Part shown: in pieces, positions 24,795-34,056 of the stretch | Numbering within the stretch: position 1 is the stretch's first letter | How the letters are laid out: each line of letters begins with the position of its first letter | Assembly (NCBI RefSeq): GCF_900167025.1 | Contig: NZ_FUXC01000006.1 | Span: forward strand, 97,586-161,585 | DNA from: Treponema berlinense | Lineage (GTDB): Bacteria; Spirochaetota; Spirochaetia; Treponematales; Treponemataceae | DNA length: 64,000 nucleotides | Direction: 5' to 3' | Notes under the pieces: generated by a model | The model's input: the letters and a program-made list of their open reading frames with translations, nothing else | Database searches by the model: none | What the model was told of the DNA's origin: nothing | Program-made: the position numbers and the translations under genes

Positions 24795-24827
24795 TTAAAA
24801 AATAAAAATTAGAGGAGCAGATGCAAT

Positions 24828-25601
24828 ATGGGAGAAAATAATAATTTTCCGAAAGCGAAGATTTCAATACGCAATTTTGATTTGTTTTATGGAAATTTTC
24901 AGGCCCTGCATTCGATTGATATGGATATTCCTGAAAATAAAATTACGGCTTTTATTGGCCCGAGCGGTTGTGGCAAGTCGACTTTACTAAAATCTTTGAA
25001 CAGGATGAACGATTTGGTCGAAAATTGCAAAATTTCTGGAGATGTTTTGCTTGACGGAACTAGCATTTATGATGGTTGCGATGTAAATTTGCTGAGAAAA
25101 CGCGTCGGAATGGTTTTTCAAAAGCCGAATCCTTTTCCAATGAGCATTTACAATAATATTGCTTATGGTCCGAAAACTCATGGAATTACAAAAAAAACGG
25201 ACTTGGACGAAATTGTTGAAAAATCTTTGCGCGAAGCGGCAATTTGGGACGAAGTTAAAGACCGGCTTAATAAAAGTGCGCTGGGAATGAGCGGAGGTCA
25301 GCAGCAAAGACTTTGTATTGCGCGCGCTCTTGCCGTAAATCCGGAAGTTTTGCTTATGGACGAACCGACTTCTGCGCTCGACCCGATTTCGACCGGAAAA
25401 ATTGAAGAGCTTTGCGACCAGCTTAGAAATGACCTGACGATTGTAATTGTAACTCACAACATGCAGCAGGCGGCGAGAATCAGCGACAGAACGGCATTTT
25501 TCCTGCTTGGAAAGGTTGTGGAATACGGCGAAACCGAACAGATTTTTTCTACTCCAAAAAACAAAAAAACGGAAGAATATATTACCGGCCGTTTCGGTTG
25601 A
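24828..25601 (+). CDS. pstB: Phosphate ABC transporter ATP-binding protein PstB
   Basis: 257 residues. Walker [11 protein letters not shown]-loop '[21 protein letters not shown]' (PstB-specific), signature MSGGQQQR, Walker B '[16 protein letters not shown]', H-loop 'IVTHNM'. Full length for PstB. It energises phosphate uptake and also passes the phosphate signal to PhoU/PhoR. Confidence 0.97.
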   Translation: MGENNNFPKAKISIRNFDLFYGNFQALHSIDMDIPENKITAFIGPSGCGKSTLLKSLNRMNDLVENCKISGDVLLDGTSIYDGCDVNLLRKRVGMVFQKPNPFPMSIYNNIAYGPKTHGITKKTDLDEIVEKSLREAAIWDEVKDRLNKSALGMSGGQQQRLCIARALAVNPEVLLMDEPTSALDPISTGKIEELCDQLRNDLTIVIVTHNMQQAARISDRTAFFLLGKVVEYGETEQIFSTPKNKKTEEYITGRFG

Positions 25602-25649
25602 TTTATTCAATTTATTCAAAAAAAAAACGACTTTTTATGGGAGGAAATC

Positions 25650-26303
25650 ATGAGAAGTAAATTTGATAATCAGCTCAAGGAACTTAACGATGCGCTGGTT
25701 TTTCTTGGCTCGGAATGTGAAGATTGTTTGACTTACGCAATGCAGGCGCTTGTGACTGGTCAAAAAGAAATGATTGAACGTGCAATGGAATGTGAAAAAA
25801 ATACTGACGTAAAAAAACGCGAAATTCAGGCAATGTGCATGAGGCTTTTACAGCAGCAGCAACCGGTTGCAGGAGATTTGCGTGTTATAAGTGCGGCTCT
25901 GCGTATGATAATTGATATGGAACGGATTGGCGACCAGGGAAGCGATATTGCGGAAATTTCAAATCACATAGACTTTACAAAAAATGAATACAATAAGTTG
26001 ATTACGCAAATGGCAGATATTACAATAAAAATGTTGAACACTGCGGTTTCGTCGTTTGTAAGGCGGGATACAGAACTTGCGGCAACTGTTGAAAAAATGG
26101 ATGATGAGGTTGATGAGCTTTTCTTAAAAGAAAAAAATATCCTTGTCGATATGATGGGAAGTGGCGAAAAAACTGACAGAAAAACTGCGGAACAGACTCT
26201 GGAAGTTCTGATGATTGCAAAATATTTTGAAAGAATCGGCGATCATACCGTAAACATTGCGCATTCGGTAAAAACAATGCTGAACGACGGAAAAACTGCG
26301 TAA
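25650..26303 (+). CDS. phoU: Phosphate signalling protein PhoU
   Basis: 217 residues, start after GGGAGG. Two PhoU helical-bundle repeats, each with the metal-binding E/D-x3-D pattern ('DMERIGDQGSDIAE' and 'KYFERIGDHTVNIA'). It couples the Pst transporter state to the PhoR kinase. Normal length and position after pstB. Confidence 0.95.
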   Translation: MRSKFDNQLKELNDALVFLGSECEDCLTYAMQALVTGQKEMIERAMECEKNTDVKKREIQAMCMRLLQQQQPVAGDLRVISAALRMIIDMERIGDQGSDIAEISNHIDFTKNEYNKLITQMADITIKMLNTAVSSFVRRDTELAATVEKMDDEVDELFLKEKNILVDMMGSGEKTDRKTAEQTLEVLMIAKYFERIGDHTVNIAHSVKTMLNDGKTA

Positions 26304-26327
26304 TTTGTGAATTGCGGAAACTGAGCG

Positions 26328-26389
26328 GTCAGACCGGACAATTTGCGGTTTAGGCGGCGATTTGTTGTCAGACCTGGCAATTTGCGGTC
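26328..26389 (+). repeat. Direct repeat with 39-bp period between phoU and phoB
   Basis: GTCAGACCGGACAATTTGCG at 26328 recurs as GTCAGACCTGGCAATTTGCG at 26367, with two differences in twenty bases. The repeat precedes the phoB ribosome site. Role unknown; it may be a regulatory site or slippage product. Confidence 0.55.
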
Positions 26390-26424
26390 AAAAAGCGACA
26401 AAATCAAAATGTGGGAGAATTGGT

Positions 26425-27129
26425 ATGAAAATTTTAATTACTGACGACGAAGAGTCGATTCGTGAACTTATAAAATACAATGTTGAAAAAAGCGGGTTTG
26501 AAACGGTTTGTGCGGAAAATGCGCTTCAGGCGGTTCAGTTTTCGCGGTTGGAAAAACCAGGGCTAATTCTTCTTGACCTTATGCTGCCTGACATGAGCGG
26601 TCTTGACGTCTGCCGGATTTTAAAAGGCGATGATTCTACGCGCTCAATTCCAATCATCATGGTTACTGCAAAAACCGAAGAAAGCGACATTGTTACTGGA
26701 CTTGAACTTGGTGCGGACGACTATATTACAAAGCCATTTTCTACAAAAGTTTTGCTTGCCCGAATTCAATCTGTGTTGCGTCGTGCTCAAAATCAAAATT
26801 CTCCTGCTGTTTCCGGGGATGTGTTGACTGCCGGCCCTGTTTCTGTCGATATTCCGCGCCACGAAATTTTGGTTGAAGGCAAAAAGGTTGAATTTACCGC
26901 GACCGAATTTGCAATCCTTGAACATCTTGTGCGCCATGCAGGACAGGTTTTTTCCCGTCAGCAGATTATAAATGCAATCAAAGGTTCGGATTATCCTGTT
27001 ACAGAACGGGCAATCGACGTTCAAATTTTGAGCATCCGACACAAGCTTTCTGACGCAGGTTGCAAAGAAATGATTGAAACAATTCGCGGTGTTGGTTATA
27101 GAATGTACGGAGAAGAGGCAGCTGAATAA
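26425..27129 (+). CDS. phoB: Phosphate regulon response regulator PhoB
   Basis: 234 residues from ATG 26425 (GGGAGA upstream); the frame from 26362 adds nothing useful. Receiver domain: 'ITDDEE', 'LILLDLMLPDMSG', 'DDYITKPFS'. Winged-helix output: 'RAIDVQILSIRHKL' and 'IETIRGVGYRM'. Context after phoU and before phoR supports PhoB; it should bind the box at 21913. Confidence 0.92.
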   Translation: MKILITDDEESIRELIKYNVEKSGFETVCAENALQAVQFSRLEKPGLILLDLMLPDMSGLDVCRILKGDDSTRSIPIIMVTAKTEESDIVTGLELGADDYITKPFSTKVLLARIQSVLRRAQNQNSPAVSGDVLTAGPVSVDIPRHEILVEGKKVEFTATEFAILEHLVRHAGQVFSRQQIINAIKGSDYPVTERAIDVQILSIRHKLSDAGCKEMIETIRGVGYRMYGEEAAE

Positions 27130-28611
27130 ATGATTAAGAAAAAAACGGTTTCGATTACAGTTTTGCTTTTTGTTCTGAACGGACTTATTTTGACCTGTGG
27201 ATTTTTTTATCTCTTAAAACAGAATATTTTGTCGGTTCGGACGGTTGCAGAAAATCAAACTGAAGAAAATCTGCGTGTTTTTGGAAATTCTCTTGTTCAG
27301 ATTGTGTCTGAGCATTTAGACGAAAAAAACGAAGAAAAAAATATTGACGGATTTTTGAAGAAATTTAATTTTACGGATTCTACTGGATTGTACTCTTCAA
27401 ATTCTTTGGCAAAAGATTTTCGCATAACGCTTGTTGCTTCAGATGGAAAAGTAATTGGAGACTCTGAAGCTGATGAAATTTCTGTTCTCGAAAATCACAA
27501 AGAACGCAAAGAAATTTTGGCGGCGCTTTCTGGAAAAGAAGGAAAGGCGATTCGCAAAAGTACGGTTTCAAACGACAACGTAATGTACTATGCCTTGCCG
27601 ATTCAGACAAAAAACGGAATTTACGCATTAAGGCTTTCGGTTCCGCTTTCGATGGCAGTTTATTTTTCAACGAGTTCAAAAAAACAGATAATCGAAACCA
27701 TGTGCACGGTTTTTGTCATAATTCTGCTTCTTACGTTTATTGTTTCTGCTTATATCGTTCATCAAATTAAAAAACTTGAAATTCTTTCAGGAGAATATAA
27801 AAAAGGAAATTTTGATGCAAAAAGCACTGTCCGTTCTCCTGCTGAACTTAGAAAACTCGGCAACCGGATGGAAATTATGGCGACAGAAGTGCAGCGTCTT
27901 GAACAGGTTCGCAAGGACTTTGTTTCAAACGTCTCGCACGAATTAAAAACTCCTGTTACCTCGATTACGGGTTTTACAGAAACCTTGCTTGACGGCGCAA
28001 TCGACGACAGGCCTACGGCAATTCATTTTTTGCAAATCATAAACGCTCAAAGCATAAGGCTGATGGCGATTATTGAAGATTTGCTTACACTTTCAAGGCT
28101 CGAAAAAGACAACAAAAAACCAGAAACCATGAAGCACGATGTTGTTGCTGCCACAAAACAGGTTTGCGAACGTTTTATGAGCAAGGCGGAACTAAAAAAA
28201 ATAAAACTTTTGTGCTCGGTAGATGTTGGAAAAAACGACAAAGTCTGCTGTATGCTCAACGAAGGACTTTTTGACGAAGCGCTGGGAAATTTAATCGACA
28301 ACGCAATAAAATACTGTCCGGAAAATACAGAAGTCGACTGTAAAATAAAACTTTTTGCGGAGCGGAATCTTGTTCAAATTTCGGTGGAAGACAACGGTCA
28401 GGGAATTCCAAATGAATTTAGAGAGCGGATTTTTGAACGCTTTTACAGAATTGACAAAGGTCGCAGCCGGGATATGGGCGGAACAGGTCTTGGACTTTCA
28501 ATTGCAGCCCATATCATAAAGGCTCACGATGGCAAACTGTATGTGACCGACCGCCTGGACAAGAAAAACGGCGCATGTTTTGTAATCGAGCTGCCGGTCA
28601 TAAAACAGTAG
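27130..28611 (+). CDS. phoR: Phosphate regulon sensor kinase PhoR
   Basis: 493 residues. Helix near 7-28, extracytoplasmic domain about 30-185, second helix about 190-212, HAMP-like linker, HisKA with 'VSNVSHELKTPVTS' (His about 270), HATPase with 'NLIDNAIKY', 'DNGQGIP' and 'GTGLGLSIA'. Start overlaps the phoB stop region (TAAATG). Assignment rests on position in the pst cluster. A distinct extracellular domain is present although PhoR normally senses Pst through PhoU. Confidence 0.9.
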   Translation: MIKKKTVSITVLLFVLNGLILTCGFFYLLKQNILSVRTVAENQTEENLRVFGNSLVQIVSEHLDEKNEEKNIDGFLKKFNFTDSTGLYSSNSLAKDFRITLVASDGKVIGDSEADEISVLENHKERKEILAALSGKEGKAIRKSTVSNDNVMYYALPIQTKNGIYALRLSVPLSMAVYFSTSSKKQIIETMCTVFVIILLLTFIVSAYIVHQIKKLEILSGEYKKGNFDAKSTVRSPAELRKLGNRMEIMATEVQRLEQVRKDFVSNVSHELKTPVTSITGFTETLLDGAIDDRPTAIHFLQIINAQSIRLMAIIEDLLTLSRLEKDNKKPETMKHDVVAATKQVCERFMSKAELKKIKLLCSVDVGKNDKVCCMLNEGLFDEALGNLIDNAIKYCPENTEVDCKIKLFAERNLVQISVEDNGQGIPNEFRERIFERFYRIDKGRSRDMGGTGLGLSIAAHIIKAHDGKLYVTDRLDKKNGACFVIELPVIKQ

Positions 28612-28628
28612 AAAATGTCAGAAAAAAA

Positions 28629-29120
28629 TTATTTTGAAACTCGGGCTATAAGTTTTTCCATGCATTCTTTTGAAAAATCAAAATATGTACGGCCTTTTTC
28701 TTTTTCTGCACCGAGCTTTAAATAATAGTCGATTGAACCTGTGTTAAAATCGAGAGCGCTCCATTCCAGTCCAATATAGCCTTCTTCGAGAGCTTTTTTG
28801 CAAATATGGGCCAAAAGTTTTGTTCCGTAGCCTTTTCCGCGGACTTCTGGCTTAAAATAAATGTCTTCAATATAAACACGTCCACGGGCAGAATAAGAAC
28901 CGTAAACCGGATAATAAATCGCATAGCCGATTGGCTGACCGTCAAGCTCTGCAAAAAGCGCGGTGGCAATTTTACGGTCAAAAAGCCAGTGGCGCATTTC
29001 GTCTTCGGTTCCTGTCACATCTTGAGGCCGGCGTTCATGTTCTGCAAGTCCAAGAATAAGTGATTTTAAAGTGGCCATATCATTTGGCGTAACCGGCCGG
29101 ATTGAAAAAGAATTTTCCAT
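28629..29120 (-). CDS. GNAT-family N-acetyltransferase
   Basis: 163 residues. GNAT fold with acetyl-CoA loop 'VRGKGYGTKLL' and the strand 'YIEDIYFKPE'. 'AIYYPVYGSYSARG' and 'LEWSALDFN' resemble diamine (spermidine/spermine-type) N-acetyltransferases. Substrate is an inference. It is convergent with phoR (17 bp apart). The 286 bp upstream of it (29121-29406) hold no gene I can see. Confidence 0.88.
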   Translation of the reverse strand: MENSFSIRPVTPNDMATLKSLILGLAEHERRPQDVTGTEDEMRHWLFDRKIATALFAELDGQPIGYAIYYPVYGSYSARGRVYIEDIYFKPEVRGKGYGTKLLAHICKKALEEGYIGLEWSALDFNTGSIDYYLKLGAEKEKGRTYFDFSKECMEKLIARVSK

Positions 29121-29406
29121 AAAAAGAGAAATCTCCAGTTTTTTTTAATGCTTGAATATCGTGTTAAATGCCGCGGATTTACGGACAAAAATAAGCCCGA
29201 AATCAAATTCAATAAGGTTATTCTATTTTAATTTTTGCAGAATGTCACACGGATTTGAGAATGATTTTATAATGAATGGAATTTTTGCGCTTAAAAATGG
29301 TTTTTGCCGCTGTTGTTTATAATGGCCTTTTATTATGGCACGGAAATGTTTTTTTTGTTAAAATGGTCTGTATATATTGAGGAAAATTGACGCAGGGGGA
29401 AGTGCG

Positions 29407-29769
29407 ATGTACGAATCTGGAGAAGATTATCTTGAGGCAATTTTGCGCTTGCAGCTTGAAAATGGTTTTGTCCGCTCTGTTGATGTTGCTAATAAACTTG
29501 CTGTTTCTCGTCCAAGCGTAAGCCGGGCAATGGGACTTTTGGAAAAAGACGGCTATATAGAATTTACGCTCGGCAATACGATTAAATTGACCGAAAAAGG
29601 TCAGCTTAAGGCGGAAGATGTTTACGGACGCCACAAACTTTTGACGGTTTTTTTGCAGAAAATTACGGGGCTTTCGGAAGAGCAGTGCGAAGAAAATGCT
29701 TGCCGTGTTGAACATCAGATTGATGTTGATGTTGTAAACGGCATAAAAAAATGGGTTGAAGAAAATTAA
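29407..29769 (+). CDS. DtxR/MntR-family metal-dependent repressor
   Basis: 120 residues from ATG 29407 (AGGGGGA upstream). N-terminal winged helix 'VRSVDVANKLAVSRPSVSRA' and a short dimerisation/metal domain with 'GRHKLL', 'EENACRVEHQID'. There is no C-terminal SH3-like domain, as in MntR. It starts a run of metal-related genes but is followed directly by an ABC exporter, which it might control. Confidence 0.87.
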   Translation: MYESGEDYLEAILRLQLENGFVRSVDVANKLAVSRPSVSRAMGLLEKDGYIEFTLGNTIKLTEKGQLKAEDVYGRHKLLTVFLQKITGLSEEQCEENACRVEHQIDVDVVNGIKKWVEEN

Positions 29770-29770
29770 A

Positions 29771-31579
29771 ATGCCTAAAAATAGAAAATCTGCTGTCTTG
29801 CCGTTAAGTTTTAGAGATGTAAAAAAAAGCGAATACAAACTGTTTTTTTCGTATTTTAAGCCACACAAATGGCTCTTTTTTGCGGATTTGTTCTGCGCAG
29901 TTTTTGTTGCCGCTGTTGATGTTATTTTTCCAGTAATTTCAAGATTCACATTGAATAAAGTTTTGCCGCAATATTTAAATTCTGCCGATAATTCAGTTCA
30001 GCGGACTGTAATTTTTACATTTTTTTCGATAATCGCGCTCTGTTTTTTAATGTGCGTTTTGCGGACTGTTGCGCAATGGTTTATTACGTTTTTTGGACAT
30101 GTTTTTGGTGTTGCCGTCGAAAAAGATATGCGTCGCGACATTTTTGAACATATTGAAAAACAGTCATTTTCTTTTTTTGACAAAAATCGTACTGGTCAGC
30201 TTATGAGCCGCACTACAACCGATCTTTTTGAAATTTCTGAACTGGCGCATCATGGACCGGAAGATTTACTGATTTCGCTTTTAACGCTTTTTGGCGCATT
30301 TTTTGTAATGTTTTCAATTCGCTGGCAACTTGCGGTAATTGTTTTTGTAACCTTGCCACTTCTTATTTTTGCGGTTTATTCGAGCCGAAAAAGCCTGATG
30401 GGTTCTTCTAGCCTTGTGAAAGGAAAAACTGCGGAAATCAACTCGGCTGTAGAAAGTTCAATCAGCGGTGCAAGAACTACAAAAATTTTTACAAACGAAG
30501 ATTACGAATTTTCAAAATTTGAAAAAAGCAATCAGAATTTTTTTGACGCAAAACGTCTTTATTACAAGGCAATGGCAGGAATGCACTCAAAAATGGAATT
30601 TGTTACTCACATTTTGAGTGTAATTATTCTGGCTGTCGGCGGATTTTATATAATGAAAGGAAAAATGACTCTCGGTGATTTGGTTGCCGCAAATATGTTT
30701 GTTGCCGCTTTTTTGCAGCCAATCCGTCGTCTTGCAAATTTTGTTGAGCAGTTTAGCACTGGAATGGCAGGATTTATGCGTTTTTCGGAAATGATGCAGA
30801 TTCACGAGGAAATGCCAGAAAAAACTGACGCAGTGGAACTTTCCGAAAAAATTGAAAGTGTGGATTTTGAAAACGTAAGTTTTGACTATTCGGAAAATTT
30901 TCCTGTCTTAAAAAACATTTCTCTCGAAGTAAAAAAAGGCCAGACTGTCGCTTTTGTCGGCCCGAGTGGCGGCGGAAAAACTACTCTCTGCAACCTTCTT
31001 GCGCGTTTTTATGAAGTTAAGGACGGTTCAATAAAAATAAACGGAATTGATATTCGCGATTACAAGTTAAAATCGCTTCGTTCGCAAATTGGTTTTGTTC
31101 AGCAGGATGTTTTTATGTTTGCTGGAACAATAAGAGAAAATATTGCTTATGGACGGCCGGATGCGACTGAGGCAGAAATTATCGAAGCTGCAAAAGAAGC
31201 GGAAATTTACGACGACATAATGAATATGCAGAACGGTTTTGACAGCGTAATCGGTGAACGAGGAATTAAACTTTCCGGCGGACAAAAACAGCGGATAAGC
31301 ATTGCGCGCGTTTTCTTAAAAAATCCTCCTGTTCTGGTTTTGGACGAAGCAACAAGCGCCCTCGACAGCATTACCGAGCAAAAAATCCAGAGCGCTTTTG
31401 ACAGGTTGTGCAGCGGACGCACTGCTTTTGTGATTGCGCACCGCCTGAGTACAATCAAAAATGCGGACAAAATTGCCGTTCTGGAAAACCACAAAATTGT
31501 AGAAAGTGGAACTCACGAACAACTTTTGAGCAAAAAAGGCGAATATTTTAATCTCTACACGGCTCAGGTGCGGATTTAA
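29771..31579 (+). CDS. ABC exporter, fused membrane and ATPase domains
   Basis: 602 residues from ATG 29771 (TTG 29756 would overlap the previous gene). Type IV exporter: six helices (about 30-320), then ATPase with Walker A GPSGGGKTT (about 396), Q-loop 'GFVQQDVFMF', signature LSGGQKQR, Walker B 'VLVLDEATSALD', H-loop 'IAHRLS'. Works as a homodimer. The cargo (lipid, drug, metal complex) cannot be told. It starts within 2 bp of the repressor's stop, so the two are co-expressed. Confidence 0.92.
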   Translation: MPKNRKSAVLPLSFRDVKKSEYKLFFSYFKPHKWLFFADLFCAVFVAAVDVIFPVISRFTLNKVLPQYLNSADNSVQRTVIFTFFSIIALCFLMCVLRTVAQWFITFFGHVFGVAVEKDMRRDIFEHIEKQSFSFFDKNRTGQLMSRTTTDLFEISELAHHGPEDLLISLLTLFGAFFVMFSIRWQLAVIVFVTLPLLIFAVYSSRKSLMGSSSLVKGKTAEINSAVESSISGARTTKIFTNEDYEFSKFEKSNQNFFDAKRLYYKAMAGMHSKMEFVTHILSVIILAVGGFYIMKGKMTLGDLVAANMFVAAFLQPIRRLANFVEQFSTGMAGFMRFSEMMQIHEEMPEKTDAVELSEKIESVDFENVSFDYSENFPVLKNISLEVKKGQTVAFVGPSGGGKTTLCNLLARFYEVKDGSIKINGIDIRDYKLKSLRSQIGFVQQDVFMFAGTIRENIAYGRPDATEAEIIEAAKEAEIYDDIMNMQNGFDSVIGERGIKLSGGQKQRISIARVFLKNPPVLVLDEATSALDSITEQKIQSAFDRLCSGRTAFVIAHRLSTIKNADKIAVLENHKIVESGTHEQLLSKKGEYFNLYTAQVRI

Positions 31580-31693
31580 TTACAGTTCAGGTTTTAAAAT
31601 TTTAATTTTCTCACAATTTATATTCTTTTTTTTGATAAATAATTGGCATAAATTTTTGAAAAATCTTGAATAAAATTTTGCATTATGCTTAAA

Positions 31694-31720
31694 TCAATTT
31701 GCGACTAATTCGCAAATTGA
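31694..31720. promoter_or_regulatory. Perfect palindromic operator abutting the zur start codon
   Basis: TCAATTTGCGA (31694-31704) and TCGCAAATTGA (31710-31720) are exact inverted 11-bp arms around CTAAT. The ATG follows 3 bp later and no Shine-Dalgarno sequence is present. Size and symmetry fit a Fur/Zur-type operator for autoregulation. Confidence 0.65.
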
Positions 31721-31723
31721 AAT

Positions 31724-32128
31724 ATGTCTAAAATCAATTATTCTACTGAACAGCGAAATTCTCTTCTTTCGTTTTTGAGCGAAAATCCCGACAAGATGTT
31801 TTCTGCAAAACAGGTTGAACTTGCCTTGAGCGGAAAAGAAATCAGCAAAAGCGCCATTTACAGAAATTTGGCGGAGCTGGAATCTGAAGGAAAAATCAAA
31901 AGATGTTCAAAACCGGGTTCAAGAGAATCTTTCTATCAGTTTTTTGATTGCAATTCCTGCCGGACACATATTCACCTTTCGTGCCAAAAATGCGGAAAAA
32001 TTTTTCATCTCGATGAAGCGGCCGCGGAAAATCTTGTTACTGCTCTTGAAAAAAATACAGGATTTGAAGTGAGTCGTGGCGAAAGCACCTTGGTTGGAAT
32101 TTGTAAAAGTTGTGGAGAAAAAAAATGA
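31724..32128 (+). CDS. zur: Fur-family repressor, probably Zur
   Basis: 134 residues. Winged helix 'ISKSAIYRNLAELESEGKIKR', regulatory metal site 'CRTHIHLSCQKCGKIFHLDE' and structural zinc pair CQKC...CKSC at the C-terminus. It is followed, with a 4-base ATGA overlap, by znuACB genes, which argues for zinc rather than iron. The start sits beside a perfect palindrome, suggesting self-repression. Confidence 0.85.
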   Translation: MSKINYSTEQRNSLLSFLSENPDKMFSAKQVELALSGKEISKSAIYRNLAELESEGKIKRCSKPGSRESFYQFFDCNSCRTHIHLSCQKCGKIFHLDEAAAENLVTALEKNTGFEVSRGESTLVGICKSCGEKK

Positions 32129-33126
32129 AAATGAATAAATTTGTCACAGTTTTTTTTGCGGCAGTTCTTGCTCTGAGTTTTGCAGGCTGCAAAAAAAATC
32201 AAAATTCAAAAACAGAATCTGAAGCAGAAAAACAAAAAATAAAGGTTGTCGCAACGATTTTTCCAGAATACGATTGGGTTAAAAATTTGATTGAAGGCAG
32301 CGATAGTTTTGAGCTTGAGCTTCTTGTTAAAAACGGGACAGACCTTCATTCTTACCAGCCGAGCACGGCCGACATTGTAAAAATTGCAAGCTCAGACCTT
32401 TTTATCTATGTTGGCGGCGAAAGCGATTCTTGGGTTTCGCAGGTTATAAAAAATTCAAACAACAAAAATCAATTTACCGTAAATTTAATGGAAATTCTTG
32501 CGCAAAATGTTAAGGAAGAAGAAACCGTAGAAGGCATGCAAAGCCACGAAGAAAATGACGGGCACGAAGACGAAATCGAATATGATGAGCATGTCTGGCT
32601 TTCTGTAAAAAATGCAAAAACCGCTGTTACAAAAATTGCAGAATATCTTGAAGTTTTGGATCTTGCAAATTCTTCTGTTTATGCAAAAAATTTGCAGAAT
32701 TACCTTGAAAAACTTGATTCTCTTTCGGAAATTGCAGTTGAACTTTCTCAAAAAAATGACTTTTCTTCAAAGCCTTTGATTTTTTGCGACCGTTTTCCGT
32801 TCCGTTACATGACAGACGAGCTTGGAGCAAAATATTTTGCCGCTTTTTCCGGATGTTCGGCAGAAACGGAAGCAAGTTTTGAAACGGTCGCCTTTCTTTC
32901 AAAAAAAGTTCAGGAATTTGAAGAGCCGAAGGTTTTTGTGACTGAAAATTCTGACAAAAAAATTGCAAAAACCGTAATAAAAAATGCTGGTTTTGACGGA
33001 AAATGCGAAATTTTTGTAATCGATTCAATGCAGTCTACGACCTTTGAGCAGATAAAAGCCGGAAAAAATTATATCGACGTTATGAAGGAAAATTACGAAA
33101 AATTAAATTTTTTGGGAAAGGAGTGA
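32125..33126 (+). CDS. znuA: Zinc ABC transporter substrate-binding lipoprotein ZnuA
   Basis: 333 residues from ATG 32125 (overlaps the zur stop; TGGAG upstream). Lipobox FAGC. Cluster A-I family metal binder: first ligand region 'NGTDLHSYQPS', then an acidic/His loop 'SHEENDGHEDEIEYDEHVW' typical of zinc proteins, and 'FCDRFPFRYMTDELG'. Usual domain order, unlike the other two binding proteins here. Confidence 0.92.
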   Translation: MKMNKFVTVFFAAVLALSFAGCKKNQNSKTESEAEKQKIKVVATIFPEYDWVKNLIEGSDSFELELLVKNGTDLHSYQPSTADIVKIASSDLFIYVGGESDSWVSQVIKNSNNKNQFTVNLMEILAQNVKEEETVEGMQSHEENDGHEDEIEYDEHVWLSVKNAKTAVTKIAEYLEVLDLANSSVYAKNLQNYLEKLDSLSEIAVELSQKNDFSSKPLIFCDRFPFRYMTDELGAKYFAAFSGCSAETEASFETVAFLSKKVQEFEEPKVFVTENSDKKIAKTVIKNAGFDGKCEIFVIDSMQSTTFEQIKAGKNYIDVMKENYEKLNFLGKE

Positions 33127-33128
33127 AT

Positions 33129-33247
33129 GCGTTAGCGCTGGTAGCCCCGAAGTTGCGCGGCGATAAGCCGCGCAATGAGCCGCGTTTGCGGCGAAGGGCG
33201 GACATAGCGGCCCGAAACGGAGCGAGGCGAAGTGGAGGGAAACGCCC
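33129..33247 (+). repeat. Dispersed variable-stem element, copy 4 (znuA-znuC)
   Basis: It begins GCGTTAGCGCTGG, 2 bp after the znuA stop, and ends AACGCCC just before the znuC start. The variable stem is TTGCGCGGC (33153-33161) with GCCGCGCAA (33167-33175), in context AGTT...AATGAGCC. The only ribosome-site-like bases for znuC (GGAGGG near 33235) lie within the element. Confidence 0.75.
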
Positions 33248-33253
33248 AAAATT

Positions 33254-33976
33254 ATGGCACAGTTAATTTGCAAAAACCTTGTTTTAGGGTATGAGTCAAA
33301 AATCATAATAAAAAATTTGTCGTTCAAGGTAAATTCCGGCGACTATCTTTGCATTGTCGGCGAAAATGGTTCCGGAAAATCGACCTTGATGAAGGCAATT
33401 CTTGGACTTTTAAAACCGATTTCTGGCACAATCGAAACCGGAGACGGACTTTTGGCGGACGAAATTGGATATTTACCGCAGCAGACTTTTGTTCAGAGAG
33501 ATTTTCCGGCCAGTGTCTGGGAAATAGTTCTTTCTGGCTGTCAGAGCCGTTGCGGTTGCCGTCCTTTTTACAAAAAAGAAGAAAAAAAACTCGCCATGAA
33601 AAATATGGAAAAAATGGGAGTTGCTCATCTTGCGCGCCGGTGTTACCGTGAACTTTCCGGTGGACAGCAGCAGAGAGTTCTTCTTGCCAGAGCATTGTGC
33701 GCCACTCAAAAAATGCTTTTGCTCGACGAGCCTGTAAGCGCGCTTGACCCTGGAGCGCAGGAAGAAATGTACAATCTTATCGAAAACCTGCATAAAAGCG
33801 GAATTACGGTCATTATGATAAGCCACGACATAGACGCTTCGCTTCGCTTCGCAACCCACGTTCTGCACATTGGAAAAGAAATTTTTTTTGGAACAAAGGC
33901 CGAATTTGTGCATAAATCGACCTGCCCGGATTGCAATGGACAGATAAAGCGAATTATGGGAGTAAAACTTTTGTAG
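33254..33976 (+). CDS. znuC: Zinc ABC transporter ATP-binding protein ZnuC
   Basis: 240 residues. Walker A GENGSGKST, Q-loop 'GYLPQQ', signature LSGGQQQR, Walker B 'MLLLDEPVSALD', H-loop 'MISHDI'. The ending 'CPDCNGQIKRIMGVK' adds a CxxC. Belongs to the ZnuC/MntB group and sits between znuA and znuB. Confidence 0.93.
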   Translation: MAQLICKNLVLGYESKIIIKNLSFKVNSGDYLCIVGENGSGKSTLMKAILGLLKPISGTIETGDGLLADEIGYLPQQTFVQRDFPASVWEIVLSGCQSRCGCRPFYKKEEKKLAMKNMEKMGVAHLARRCYRELSGGQQQRVLLARALCATQKMLLLDEPVSALDPGAQEEMYNLIENLHKSGITVIMISHDIDASLRFATHVLHIGKEIFFGTKAEFVHKSTCPDCNGQIKRIMGVKLL

Positions 33977-34056
33977 ATTTTGTAGTTTTGTAAGGTTTGT
34001 AAAAAAGCAGAGTTTTAATTTTTATAAATTGATTTTTTAATTTTGGAGACAATTTT

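Noticed and set aside
29317..29949. 210-residue open frame on the minus strand opposite the MntR-like gene
   Set aside because: It lies antisense to the well-supported MntR-like gene and the start of the ABC exporter, has no ribosome site, and its composition is that of a reverse-strand shadow of AT-rich coding DNA.
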